11,374 nucleotides of DNA. Source: DASVHS01 sp036390755 (lineage in GTDB: Bacteria > Acidobacteriota > Thermoanaerobaculia > Gp7-AA8). The notes under the pieces are model-generated. The model was not told where the DNA came from, searched no databases, and was given only the letters and a program-made list of their open reading frames with translations. The translations under genes and the position numbers were made by a program. The stretch covers positions 1-11,374 of the forward strand of contig DASWBH010000394.1 of NCBI GenBank assembly GCA_036390755.1, read 5' to 3'. This document shows, piece after piece, positions 5,887-11,374 of this stretch (the first letter of the stretch is position 1; every line of letters starts with the position of its first letter).

Positions 5887-6597
5887 TTGAGCGCCGACGT
5901 CGAAAAGCTGTGGGAGCTGCAGACGGTGTTGTCGCAGCTCGGCGAGCATGAGAAGCAGATGGCCGTGAAGCCGGAGGCGTTCGCGGCTGTCGACGACGAG
6001 TATCAGGCCGTGAACGAGGAGATGACCAGGCTCACCGAGTCGCTCGAGCAGATGGCGAAGGAGCGGCGCCGCGTCGACGGAGAGTTGAACGATCAGCAGG
6101 AGCTGCTCAAGAAGTATCAGGGACAGCTGATGCAGGTGAAGAATCAGCAGCAATACGCGGCGGCGTGGAAAGAGATCGACGCCGCGCGCAAACACGTGAA
6201 GGATCTCGAGGACTCATCGCTGAAGAGCATGTCGGACGCGGAAGCGGTGCAGAAGCAGATCGACGAACGCCGCTCCGGACACGACGACCTGCAGGCGCGA
6301 TACGACAAAGCGCACGCCGAGTGGCAGAGCTCACTCGGCGATCTGCGCAAGGAAGCGGAGGAGCTCCGCGGGCGCGCGGCTGCGATCGAGGCCACGTTGC
6401 CTGAGCGGCTTCGCAACGAGTTCCACAAAATCTTCCGGCAACGCCACAACGTGGCCGTCGCGCACGTCGTCAACGAGTCGTGCAGCTCCTGCCGCTCGCG
6501 CGTACGTCCGGCCTTGATCCAGCAACTCAAGCGCGGCGAGCTCGTGTTCTGCGAAGGCTGTCATCGAATCCTCTACCTGGAGAAGAACCAATTCTGA
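5887..6597 (+). CDS. Coiled-coil protein with C-terminal C4 zinc ribbon
   Basis: A 236-residue protein of the widespread family with a long antiparallel coiled coil and a C-terminal C4 zinc ribbon (Pfam zf-RING_7 type; CT398 and Helicobacter HP0958/FlgZ are relatives). Residues 5-175 are heptad-rich, with abundant Glu, Lys, Gln and Leu. The ribbon is CSSC (Cys199, Cys202) and CEGC (Cys222, Cys225), followed by HRILYL. Studied relatives act as nucleic-acid- or sigma-factor-associated adaptors; the role here is unknown. The TTG start at 5887 is chosen for its ribosome binding site and a sensible N-terminus (MSADVEKLWELQ). The gene starts 16 bases beyond an intrinsic terminator and its stop overlaps the proposed CTG start of RNase HI, a common genomic partner of this family. 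It is the first gene of the RNase HI-YggS-YggT-DivIVA run. Confidence 0.88.
   Translation: MSADVEKLWELQTVLSQLGEHEKQMAVKPEAFAAVDDEYQAVNEEMTRLTESLEQMAKERRRVDGELNDQQELLKKYQGQLMQVKNQQQYAAAWKEIDAARKHVKDLEDSSLKSMSDAEAVQKQIDERRSGHDDLQARYDKAHAEWQSSLGDLRKEAEELRGRAAAIEATLPERLRNEFHKIFRQRHNVAVAHVVNESCSSCRSRVRPALIQQLKRGELVFCEGCHRILYLEKNQF
6579..6582 (+). promoter_or_regulatory. Likely Shine-Dalgarno for a non-ATG start of RNase HI
   Basis: GGAG in the 3' end of the zinc-ribbon gene lies 8 bases before ATT 6591 and 11 before CTG 6594. There is no ATG, GTG or TTG in the RNase HI frame between GTG 6480 and the catalytic Asp, so this site or coupling must drive an unusual start. Confidence 0.4.
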
Positions 6598-7031
6598 AAG
6601 TCAAAGCGTGGGTCGATGGCGCTTCGCGCGGCAATCCGGGACCGGCCGGGTACGGCGTGTTCATGACGACAGACGCCGGCGAAGTCATCGAGATCTCCGG
6701 CTACCTCGGCAACACGACGAACAACGTCGCCGAGTATTCGGGTCTGATCGAAGCCTTGACGGTCGCGACCCAGGAAGGCGCCGACGAGGTCGAGATCGTG
6801 TCCGACTCCGAGCTGCTCGTGAAGCAGATGCTCGGCTCGTATCGCGTCAAGCATCCGAATCTCATTCCGATGCACAGGCAGGCGCGCGGCATGGCGAGTC
6901 GATTCCGCCACTTCTCGATCCGCCACACGCTGCGCGCCGGAAACAAGGACGCCGACCGCCTCGCGAACGCAGCGGTGGATCGCGGAGAGGGGCGCGCGAT
7001 CGAGCGCCGCCGCAGCCATGCTGGCGCCTGA
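6594..7031 (+). CDS. rnhA: Ribonuclease HI, apparently initiated at CTG
   Basis: A 145-residue protein covering a full RNase H fold. It hydrolyses RNA in RNA-DNA hybrids such as R-loops and primers. With the start at CTG 6594 the N-terminus reads MKVKAWVDGASRGNPGPAG, the normal family beginning. The four catalytic carboxylates are Asp8, Glu47 (NNVAEYSG), Asp71 (SDSEL) and Asp121 (NKDADRLAN). Only 50 residues separate the last two acids, so the basic protrusion of E. coli RNase HI is absent, and the catalytic-loop His before the last Asp is replaced (LRAGNKDAD), as in archaeal-like RNase HI forms. CTG overlaps the zinc-ribbon stop as CTGA, mirroring the ATGA junctions elsewhere in the window. 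ATT 6591 is the alternative start; GTG 6480 would add 38 residues encoded entirely within the upstream gene. The 3' end overlaps yggS by 14 bases. Confidence 0.88.
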   Translation: MKVKAWVDGASRGNPGPAGYGVFMTTDAGEVIEISGYLGNTTNNVAEYSGLIEALTVATQEGADEVEIVSDSELLVKQMLGSYRVKHPNLIPMHRQARGMASRFRHFSIRHTLRAGNKDADRLANAAVDRGEGRAIERRRSHAGA

Positions 7032-7689
7032 GGAAATCCGCGCGAACTTCGCCGCCGTCGATGCGCGCATGCGCGCAGCGTGCGAGCGCGCCGGACGAAA
7101 GCGCGACGAGGTGACGCTCGTCGCCGTCACGAAAACGTTCCCCGCAGAAGCAGTCAGCGCGGCAATCGCGGCCGGCGCGACGGACATCGGTGAAAACCGC
7201 GTGCAGGAAGCGCGCGACAAGCGTCCGGTCGCAACGGGATCGGCGCGGTGGCACCTCATCGGCCACCTGCAGTCGAACAAAGCGAAGGACGCGGCGCGCC
7301 TCTTCGAGGTCATTCAGACGATCGACTCCGTCTCGCTCGCGGAGAAAGTCGCGCGCGCAGCAGAAGCGGCCGGCAAACGACTGGAAGTCCTGCTCGAGGT
7401 CAACATCGGACGCGAGCCGCAGAAGAGCGGCGCGGATCCCGGCGAGCTCGAGACGATCGCGCGCGACGTCAGAAAAATCGGCGCGCTCTCGCTCACCGGT
7501 CTCATGACGATTCCACCGGTCGGCGACGAGACCGCCGCGCGCGCATACTTCCGCGAAATGCGCGATCTCCGCGACTCCCTCGGACTCAAACATCTGTCGA
7601 TGGGAATGACGGATGACTTCGAGATCGCGATCGAGGAGGGCGCCACGATCGTGCGCGTGGGCCGCGCGATTTTCGGGAGCCGGGGATGA
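7018..7689 (+). CDS. yggS: YggS/PLPBP-family pyridoxal-phosphate homeostasis protein
   Basis: A 223-residue single-domain alanine-racemase-like TIM barrel of normal family length. The PLP-binding Lys39 lies in LVAVTKTFP. Other family segments are DIGENRVQEA (56-65), WHLIGHLQSNK (83-93), VLLEVNIG (about 123-130), LTGLMTIPP and the closing LSMGMTDDFEIAI...VRVGRAIFG phosphate-binding part. The protein binds PLP without known catalysis and buffers cytosolic B6 vitamers, affecting amino-acid and keto-acid balance. The ATG at 7018 lies within the RNase HI gene with no strong ribosome binding site, so coupling is likely, and the stop overlaps yggT as ATGA. The yggS-yggT-divIVA order recalls ylmE-ylmG-divIVA of Gram-positive division clusters, without sepF. 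Confidence 0.95.
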   Translation: MLAPEEIRANFAAVDARMRAACERAGRKRDEVTLVAVTKTFPAEAVSAAIAAGATDIGENRVQEARDKRPVATGSARWHLIGHLQSNKAKDAARLFEVIQTIDSVSLAEKVARAAEAAGKRLEVLLEVNIGREPQKSGADPGELETIARDVRKIGALSLTGLMTIPPVGDETAARAYFREMRDLRDSLGLKHLSMGMTDDFEIAIEEGATIVRVGRAIFGSRG

Positions 7690-8042
7690 TCGTCGTCGCG
7701 ACGATTTTCCGGATCGTGGACGGATTCCTCGAGATCGTGCTTTACGCGATTCTCATCTGGGTCGTGCTCTCGTGGATCGACGCGCTCACGCAGCGCAGCA
7801 GCGCGCGATGGCGGTACCGGCGTCTCTTCGCGATCATCGAAGCGATCGATCGATTCCTCAGAATGTTCCTCTCGCCGTTTCTCCGCCTGTCGCGCCGGAT
7901 CATCCCGCAGCGAATCCTTCCACGCGAGTGGTCGTTCATCGATTTTTCGCCGCTGATTCTCTCCGTCCTGATCATCATCCTGCGCGCCGTCCTGACCTGG
8001 GTCTACGGCCGTATACTGATCGCGAGTGTGACGGGAGGGTGA
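7686..8042 (+). CDS. yggT: YggT/YlmG-family membrane protein
   Basis: A 118-residue integral membrane protein with two hydrophobic spans (about 5-30 and 86-108) joined by a basic, amphipathic segment that includes the family's FLSPFLRLSRRIIP (61-74) and a FIDFSPLIL motif (84-92). Members are linked genetically to cell division, osmotic tolerance and (in plastids) cytochrome or photosystem assembly; the biochemical role is unknown. The ATG overlaps the yggS stop by four bases, and the TGA is two bases from the divIVA ATG. Translational coupling to both neighbours is likely. Confidence 0.9.
   Translation: MIVVATIFRIVDGFLEIVLYAILIWVVLSWIDALTQRSSARWRYRRLFAIIEAIDRFLRMFLSPFLRLSRRIIPQRILPREWSFIDFSPLILSVLIIILRAVLTWVYGRILIASVTGG
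8034..8038 (+). promoter_or_regulatory. Shine-Dalgarno GGAGG of divIVA
   Basis: A perfect GGAGG within GGGAGGG lies six bases before ATG 8045 and inside the 3' end of yggT. It fixes the divIVA start and excludes longer in-frame extensions reading back through yggT. Confidence 0.75.
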
Positions 8043-8044
8043 CC

Positions 8045-8551
8045 ATGAACCTGACTCCGCTGGACATCCAGAAGCAGACGTTCTCTCGCGGCTTCAAAGG
8101 CTACAACCTCGACGAAGTTCGCGCGTATCTCCACCTCATCGCTGAAGAGATCGAGCGCCTCGTGCGCGATGTCGACCGGCTCGCGCGCGAGAACGCGATG
8201 CTGCGCGAGGATCTCGAGGATCACTCGCAGCGCGAGCGCATCCTGAAGGACACGCTGATGTCGGCTCAGAAAGTGTCGGAAGAGGTTCGGGCCACGGCGC
8301 GGAAAGAAGCAGAGCTGATCGTCAAGGACGCGGAGCTTCTCTCCGAGCGGCTGATCGGCCAGGCCATGACGCGTGTCGCCGATCTCGAGCGATCGATCCA
8401 GGACCTGAAGGTTCAGCGCAAAGCCACGCGGAACAAGCTTGCGGGAACCATCGACATCGTTCAGCAGTTGCTCACACTCGATGCCGAGGAAGAGGCGAAC
8501 GAGCAGCCGATCACGTCGATGTTTCGGGCGCAGAAGGGGAACAACGGCTGA
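8045..8551 (+). CDS. divIVA: DivIVA-domain protein
   Basis: A 168-residue coiled-coil protein with the DivIVA N-terminal lipid-binding domain: LTPLDIQKQTFSRGFKGYNLDEVRAYL (3-29). It aligns without gaps to Bacillus subtilis DivIVA, placing Phe17 and a basic residue (Lys18 for Arg18) at the membrane-insertion tip. Residues 30-140 are Glu/Arg/Leu-rich heptads, ending in a short acidic and then flexible tail (DAEEEANEQ, MFRAQKGNNG). DivIVA proteins sense negatively curved membrane and recruit division, wall-growth or chromosome-anchoring partners. It is last in a run with yggS and yggT, matching the Gram-positive ylm-divIVA order, though this host seems diderm. Translation starts from a strong GGAGG. 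The open frame reads back to 7613, but that part belongs to the yggS and yggT region in another frame. Confidence 0.92.
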   Translation: MNLTPLDIQKQTFSRGFKGYNLDEVRAYLHLIAEEIERLVRDVDRLARENAMLREDLEDHSQRERILKDTLMSAQKVSEEVRATARKEAELIVKDAELLSERLIGQAMTRVADLERSIQDLKVQRKATRNKLAGTIDIVQQLLTLDAEEEANEQPITSMFRAQKGNNG

Positions 8552-8555
8552 ACAC

Positions 8556-8601
8556 ATCGGTAACCGGTAACCGCCACCGGTAACCGAAGGTCCGGTAACT
8601 G
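8556..8601 (+). repeat. Four-copy GGTAAC repeat cluster between divIVA and hutI
   Basis: Four copies of an 11-base unit, consensus ACCGGTAACCG, begin at 8556 (one mismatch), 8563, 8576 (both exact) and 8591 (two mismatches). The first two overlap with a 7-base offset; the others are 13 and 15 bases apart. The unit contains the self-complementary ACCGGT, so the second and third copies can form a 6-bp hairpin with a 7-base loop, but no T-run follows. The cluster fills nearly the whole 57-base gap and ends 7 bases before the hutI ATG. It could be an operator or a small dispersed repeat. Confidence 0.7.
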
Positions 8602-8608
8602 GTTCCCG

Positions 8609-9853
8609 ATGGCGCTCTTAGTCAGAAATCTCTCCCAGATCGCGACGCCATTTGGCACGAACGGCGTGCGAGGCAGGGCGCTGCGCGAGCTGCGCATCAT
8701 CGACAACGGCGTCATCGCGATTGCTGACGGCCGTTTCCTGTTCGTCGGCCGCGAGGGCGAGATGCCGCGCGACATCGCCATCACGGAAGACATCGATGCG
8801 CGCGGCGCGACGGCGCTGCCGGGTTTCGTCGACTCGCACACGCACATCCCGTTCGCCGGCTATCGCGAATCGGAGTTCAACAGGCGTCTGCGCGGCGAAA
8901 CGTACGAGCAGATCGCCGCGTCCGGCGGCGGGATCGCCGCGACCGTGAAGGCAACGCGTGCGGCGGCGGAGGAGGAGCTCGCGGCGAATGTCGTGCGTCG
9001 CACCGAAACGATGGCGCGCTACGGCACGACCACGGCGGAGGCGAAAAGCGGGTACGGCCTCGACAAGGAATGCGAGCTGAAGCAGCTCCGAGCGTTGCGC
9101 ACGGCTGCGGCGCGATCGCCGGTGCGGCTCGTGCCGACGTGCCTGGCCGCGCACGAGTTTCCGCCGGAGAGCCGCGGCAGCGAGGCGGCGCGCGAAGGCT
9201 GGGTATCGACGATCATCAGCGAGATTCTTCCTGATGTCGCGGCGCAAAGCCTCGCCACGTTCTGCGATGCGTTCGTCGAGCGGGGAGTGTTCACGCGCGA
9301 GCAGGGTGAGCGCGTTTTGCGCGCGGCCGCGCAGCTCGGAATGATCCCGCGCCTTCACGCGGACGAGTTCGCCGACTCCGGCGGCGCATCGCTTGCGGCC
9401 GCGGTCGGCGCAGCGTCGGCGGATCACCTCATGCACGTCTCCGACGCCGGCATCGAGGCGCTGGCGCGCTCCGGCACGGTCGCAAATCTGCTTCCGGCCA
9501 CGAGTTTTTTTCTGATGTCGGATCGCTATGCACCGGCGCGGAAACTGATCGATGCCGGTGCGATCGTCTCGCTCTCGACCGACTGCAACCCCGGGTCTTC
9601 GATGACGGAGTCGATGCAGACCGCGATTCAGCTCGCGACGCTGCAGATGAAGATGACCGTCGAAGAATCGATCACGGCGGCGACTTTGAACGGCGCGCAG
9701 TCGCTACGCCTCGCGCGGGAGATCGGGTCGATCGAGCCAGGCAAACGCGCCGACTTCATCCTCCTCGACGCGCCGAACTACCTTCACCTCGTCTATCACT
9801 TCGGGGTGAACCTCGTGACGCAGATTTATCGCGACGGAGCGCGCGTCGCGTAG
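8609..9853 (+). CDS. hutI: Imidazolonepropionase
   Basis: A 414-residue amidohydrolase of normal HutI length. It opens the ring of 4-imidazolone-5-propanoate to give N-formimino-L-glutamate, the third step of histidine breakdown, in the cytoplasm. Visible motifs are PGFVDSHTHIPFAG (71-84; metal His77 and His79), RRLRGETYEQIAASGGGI (92-109), KSGYGLD (146-152), CLAAHEFP (178-185; His182), RLHADEF (248-254; metal His250), SADHL (270-274), LLPATSFFL (294-302) and STDCNPGSS (323-331; Asp325). ATG 8609 is the first start after an in-frame TAA (8561-8563). No purine-rich ribosome binding site precedes it, only the GGTAAC repeats, so a leaderless or weakly initiated message is possible. HutH, HutU and formiminoglutamate hydrolase are not in the window. 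Its 3' end overlaps the convergent dehydrogenase by 28 bases. Confidence 0.96.
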   Translation: MALLVRNLSQIATPFGTNGVRGRALRELRIIDNGVIAIADGRFLFVGREGEMPRDIAITEDIDARGATALPGFVDSHTHIPFAGYRESEFNRRLRGETYEQIAASGGGIAATVKATRAAAEEELAANVVRRTETMARYGTTTAEAKSGYGLDKECELKQLRALRTAAARSPVRLVPTCLAAHEFPPESRGSEAAREGWVSTIISEILPDVAAQSLATFCDAFVERGVFTREQGERVLRAAAQLGMIPRLHADEFADSGGASLAAAVGAASADHLMHVSDAGIEALARSGTVANLLPATSFFLMSDRYAPARKLIDAGAIVSLSTDCNPGSSMTESMQTAIQLATLQMKMTVEESITAATLNGAQSLRLAREIGSIEPGKRADFILLDAPNYLHLVYHFGVNLVTQIYRDGARVA

Positions 9854-10761
9854 AACGCGGCGATCTTCTGCCACAGCTTTTCGGCGATCCCGCTGCGGCA
9901 TTCGTGGGTGCAGCCGGCGATGTGCGGCGTGAGGATCAGCCGCGGATCATCGGGCAGAGGTCCGCGCTGAGGCTCCGGATCGAACACGTCCATCGCCAGA
10001 CCGCCGAGTTGTCTCGATGCGAGCGCGTCGAGCGCGGCTTTCTGGTCGATGACTTCGCCACGCGCCGCGCTGATCAGAAACGAGCCGCGCGGCATCAACT
10101 GCAGCTCGCGTGCGCCGATCATTCGCCTCGTCTCGTGGGTCAGCGGAACGTGGAGCGTGGCGATGTCGCTCGATGAAAGCAGTCGATCGAGCGATGCGAC
10201 GCGCGTGGCGCCGCGTTCCGCGAAATCGGCGTCTGTGATGTACGGATCGTAAGCGGCGACGTTCACGCCGAACGCGCGCGCCAGCCGCGACACGCGCATC
10301 CCGACCTGCCCCAGTCCGACGACGCCGAGGCGGAAGTGACGGAGCTCATGGCGCGTCGCGCAGTCGTCGCGCGGCCAGCGCCCTGCCGCGACCTCCCGCG
10401 TGTAGAACGGCACGGTGCGCGTCAGCGAGAGCATGAAGCCGACGACGAGCTCGGCGACCGCATTGGCGTTCTCGCCGGGAAGGCTGATGATCGCGACGCC
10501 GCGCTCCGCCGCAGCTTCGGCGTCGATGTTGTCCGTGCCGCTCGTTCCCTGCGCGATGACCTCGAGGTTCGCCGCCGACTCGATCACGCGTCGCGACATC
10601 CTGCTGTAGGCGCGCGTAACAATCACGTGCGCCTCACTGGCAATGGCCGCCAGATCGTCCTCGGTGCGGACCGGGTTCACGACGACGTCGAATTGCTGGC
10701 GCGCGAGCAAAGCGAGGCGGGGATCGACGTCGGCGGCAATGAGGAGTCGTCGTCGTTTCAC
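9826..10761 (-). CDS. D-2-hydroxyacid dehydrogenase (phosphoglycerate-dehydrogenase-like, no ACT domain)
   Basis: A 311-residue NAD-dependent dehydrogenase. An N-terminal substrate domain (about 1-95) includes QGTSGTDNID (71-80), GENANAVAE (96-104) and a bridging helix. The Rossmann fold has GLGQVG (149-154) and an acidic Asp172 after the second strand, favouring NAD. Catalytic residues are Arg234 (SAARGEVID), Glu263 (DVFDPEP) and His280 (TPHIAGCTHE). The first step of serine synthesis (SerA), or reduction of another 2-keto acid, is possible; without an ACT or ASB domain the substrate is open. The GTG at 10761 is chosen because AAGGA lies six bases upstream and the protein then begins MKRRRLLIAADVDP. 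The frame stays open to 11049, but that extension reads antisense through a dispersed repeat (giving PERSEG-type residues) and the neighbouring membrane-protein gene. The end overlaps hutI tail to tail. Confidence 0.9.
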   Translation of the reverse strand: MKRRRLLIAADVDPRLALLARQQFDVVVNPVRTEDDLAAIASEAHVIVTRAYSRMSRRVIESAANLEVIAQGTSGTDNIDAEAAAERGVAIISLPGENANAVAELVVGFMLSLTRTVPFYTREVAAGRWPRDDCATRHELRHFRLGVVGLGQVGMRVSRLARAFGVNVAAYDPYITDADFAERGATRVASLDRLLSSSDIATLHVPLTHETRRMIGARELQLMPRGSFLISAARGEVIDQKAALDALASRQLGGLAMDVFDPEPQRGPLPDDPRLILTPHIAGCTHECRSGIAEKLWQKIAAFYATRAPSR

Positions 10762-10766
10762 AGAAG

Positions 10767-10787
10767 ATCCTTCGCTTCGCTCAGGAT
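10767..10787. repeat. Short dispersed-type repeat in the divergent gap
   Basis: ATCCT (10767-10771), 11 bases (TCGCTTCGCTC) and AGGAT (10783-10787) form a small inverted repeat around a TCGCT direct duplication. I recognise the element type from environmental genomes, where its translation leaves PERSEG or RSAQD-like residues at false protein ends. It occupies most of the 33-base gap between two divergent genes and carries an AGGA on each strand at Shine-Dalgarno distance from each GTG start. Copy number in this host cannot be judged from one window. Confidence 0.6.
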
Positions 10788-10794
10788 AAACTCG

Positions 10795-11374
10795 GTGACA
10801 GTGGCAGCACCACTGCGAAAACATCTCCCCGCTCTCGTCACGCTCGCCACGTTCCACTTCATCTTCTTTTTCCCCGTGATGTTCATGGGTCGCGTGGTAT
10901 CGCCGAACGACGTCTTCTACAGCTACCAGCCGTGGGCGACCGAAAAGCCTGACTCGGTGCTGCGGGTTCAGAACGCGCTGCTCAACGATCCGCCGACCGC
11001 GTACCTGCCGTTGATGTCGCTGGTGAAGAACGGCTGGAGCGCGTTCCATTGGGATCCATACATCGGCAGCGGCATTCCGGGGTTCGGCTCGTCCGCTGCG
11101 GCGGTTCTTTCGCCGTTCGTCTTTTTTCCGGCGCTGATCGTTCCGATGCCATGGGTCTACACGGCGATGCTGCTGTTGAAGTTGAACGTTGCGTTCTGGT
11201 TCGCCTACGCATGGCTGCGCGAGGAGCGCCTCGGCAAAGCCGGCGCGGCCATCGGCGCGATCATCATCGCCGGGGCTGGAATCTACACGGTGCGTTGGCT
11301 GTGGCAGATCACGAATGCGACGGCGTTGTATCCGGCGCTGCTGTGGGTCGTGCGGCGGACATTCAGCGGGAAGA
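10795..11374 (+). CDS. YfhO-like polytopic membrane protein, 3'-truncated
   Basis: The frame is open to the window edge, with 193 residues visible. A basic N-terminus leads into a first membrane span (about 11-32), then an extracytoplasmic loop with SPNDVFYSYQPW (36-47; Asp39 sits where GT-C enzymes keep a first-loop Asp), LPLMSLVKNGWSAFHWDPYIGSG (71-93), which strongly recalls the YfhO 'NPY..SGxP' loop, and further spans at about 101-118, 120-140 and 150-165. YfhO-family proteins are large (about 800 residues) GT-C-like membrane glycosyltransferases; B. subtilis YfhO works with the lipid-linked sugar enzyme CsbB. Start choice is GTG 10795 (AGGA 8 bases upstream) or GTG 10801 (upstream spacing 14); no ATG occurs before the first span. 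It is divergent from the dehydrogenase, with a 33-base gap. The function of this copy is inference from family resemblance. Confidence 0.82.
   Translation, partial: MTVAAPLRKHLPALVTLATFHFIFFFPVMFMGRVVSPNDVFYSYQPWATEKPDSVLRVQNALLNDPPTAYLPLMSLVKNGWSAFHWDPYIGSGIPGFGSSAAAVLSPFVFFPALIVPMPWVYTAMLLLKLNVAFWFAYAWLREERLGKAGAAIGAIIIAGAGIYTVRWLWQITNATALYPALLWVVRRTFSGK

Noticed and set aside
5716..6195. Minus-strand 159-residue open frame covering the tRNA
   Set aside because: Its end reads antisense through the tRNA, giving the familiar false sequence TRIRTWDLPVMSR, and the rest is antisense to the zinc-ribbon coiled coil. No ribosome binding site or family match.
7613..8044. Extension of divIVA upstream to 7613
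   Set aside because: The stretch is an out-of-frame reading of yggS and yggT; the DivIVA domain begins at ATG 8045 with a perfect GGAGG ahead of it.
8618..9436. 272-residue minus-strand open frame opposite hutI
   Set aside because: Arg-rich antisense shadow of a gene whose catalytic motifs are all on the plus strand.
10762..11049. N-terminal extension of the minus-strand dehydrogenase back to 11049
   Set aside because: The added residues come from antisense reading of the YfhO-like gene and the dispersed repeat (PERSEG-type residues), and homology begins only at RRRLLIAADVD after GTG 10761.

Overview
This is a compact, high-GC stretch of ordinary bacterial chromosome. No phage, integrase, transposase, CRISPR array or plasmid function is visible. 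The host looks diderm, because a lipid A biosynthesis N-terminal-domain (LAB_N) membrane protein sits beside a DPM1-like glycosyltransferase. It also carries DivIVA with a YggS-YggT pair, a combination best known from Gram-positive cell-division clusters and also seen in some diderm lineages. A short 'CCTTCGCTTCGCTCAGGA' element of the kind scattered through several environmental phyla lies near the right end. Acidobacteriota or a related deep diderm lineage is my best guess, but the window alone cannot prove it.

Layout. Block 1 (1-3280, all +) is a tightly overlapping run: a 5'-truncated M20 metallopeptidase/deacylase, a TatD-family metal-dependent hydrolase, a polyprenyl-phosphate-type family 2 glycosyltransferase, a 110-residue LAB_N membrane protein and an AMMECR1-domain protein. 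Each gene overlaps the next by 1 to 47 bases. Block 2 (3401-5650, +) holds two envelope proteins, each with its own ribosome binding site: a membrane-anchored SLT lytic transglycosylase and a secreted LysM protein with a duplicated C-terminal module. A tRNA with anticodon CAT (5692-5767) follows, then a strong intrinsic terminator (5840-5870).

Block 3 (5887-8551, +) is a five-gene coupled operon: coiled-coil C4 zinc-ribbon protein, RNase HI (apparently starting at CTG), YggS, YggT and DivIVA. After a 57-base gap filled with a repeated GGTAAC motif comes imidazolonepropionase (hutI). It converges on, and overlaps by 28 bases, a minus-strand D-2-hydroxyacid dehydrogenase. A 33-base divergent gap then leads to a YfhO-like polytopic membrane protein that runs off the right edge.

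Functionally the window mixes envelope biogenesis (glycosyltransferase, LAB_N, lytic transglycosylase, LysM, YggT, DivIVA, YfhO-like) with nucleic-acid and amino-acid housekeeping (TatD, RNase HI, YggS, HutI, dehydrogenase). I see no clear-cut new system. The points most worth a second look are the CTG start of RNase HI, the terminator 16 bases ahead of the zinc-ribbon gene, the GGTAAC repeat cluster, the dispersed repeat that appears to supply ribosome binding sites to two divergent genes, and a possible three-part envelope glycosylation set (GT2, LAB_N, YfhO-like).
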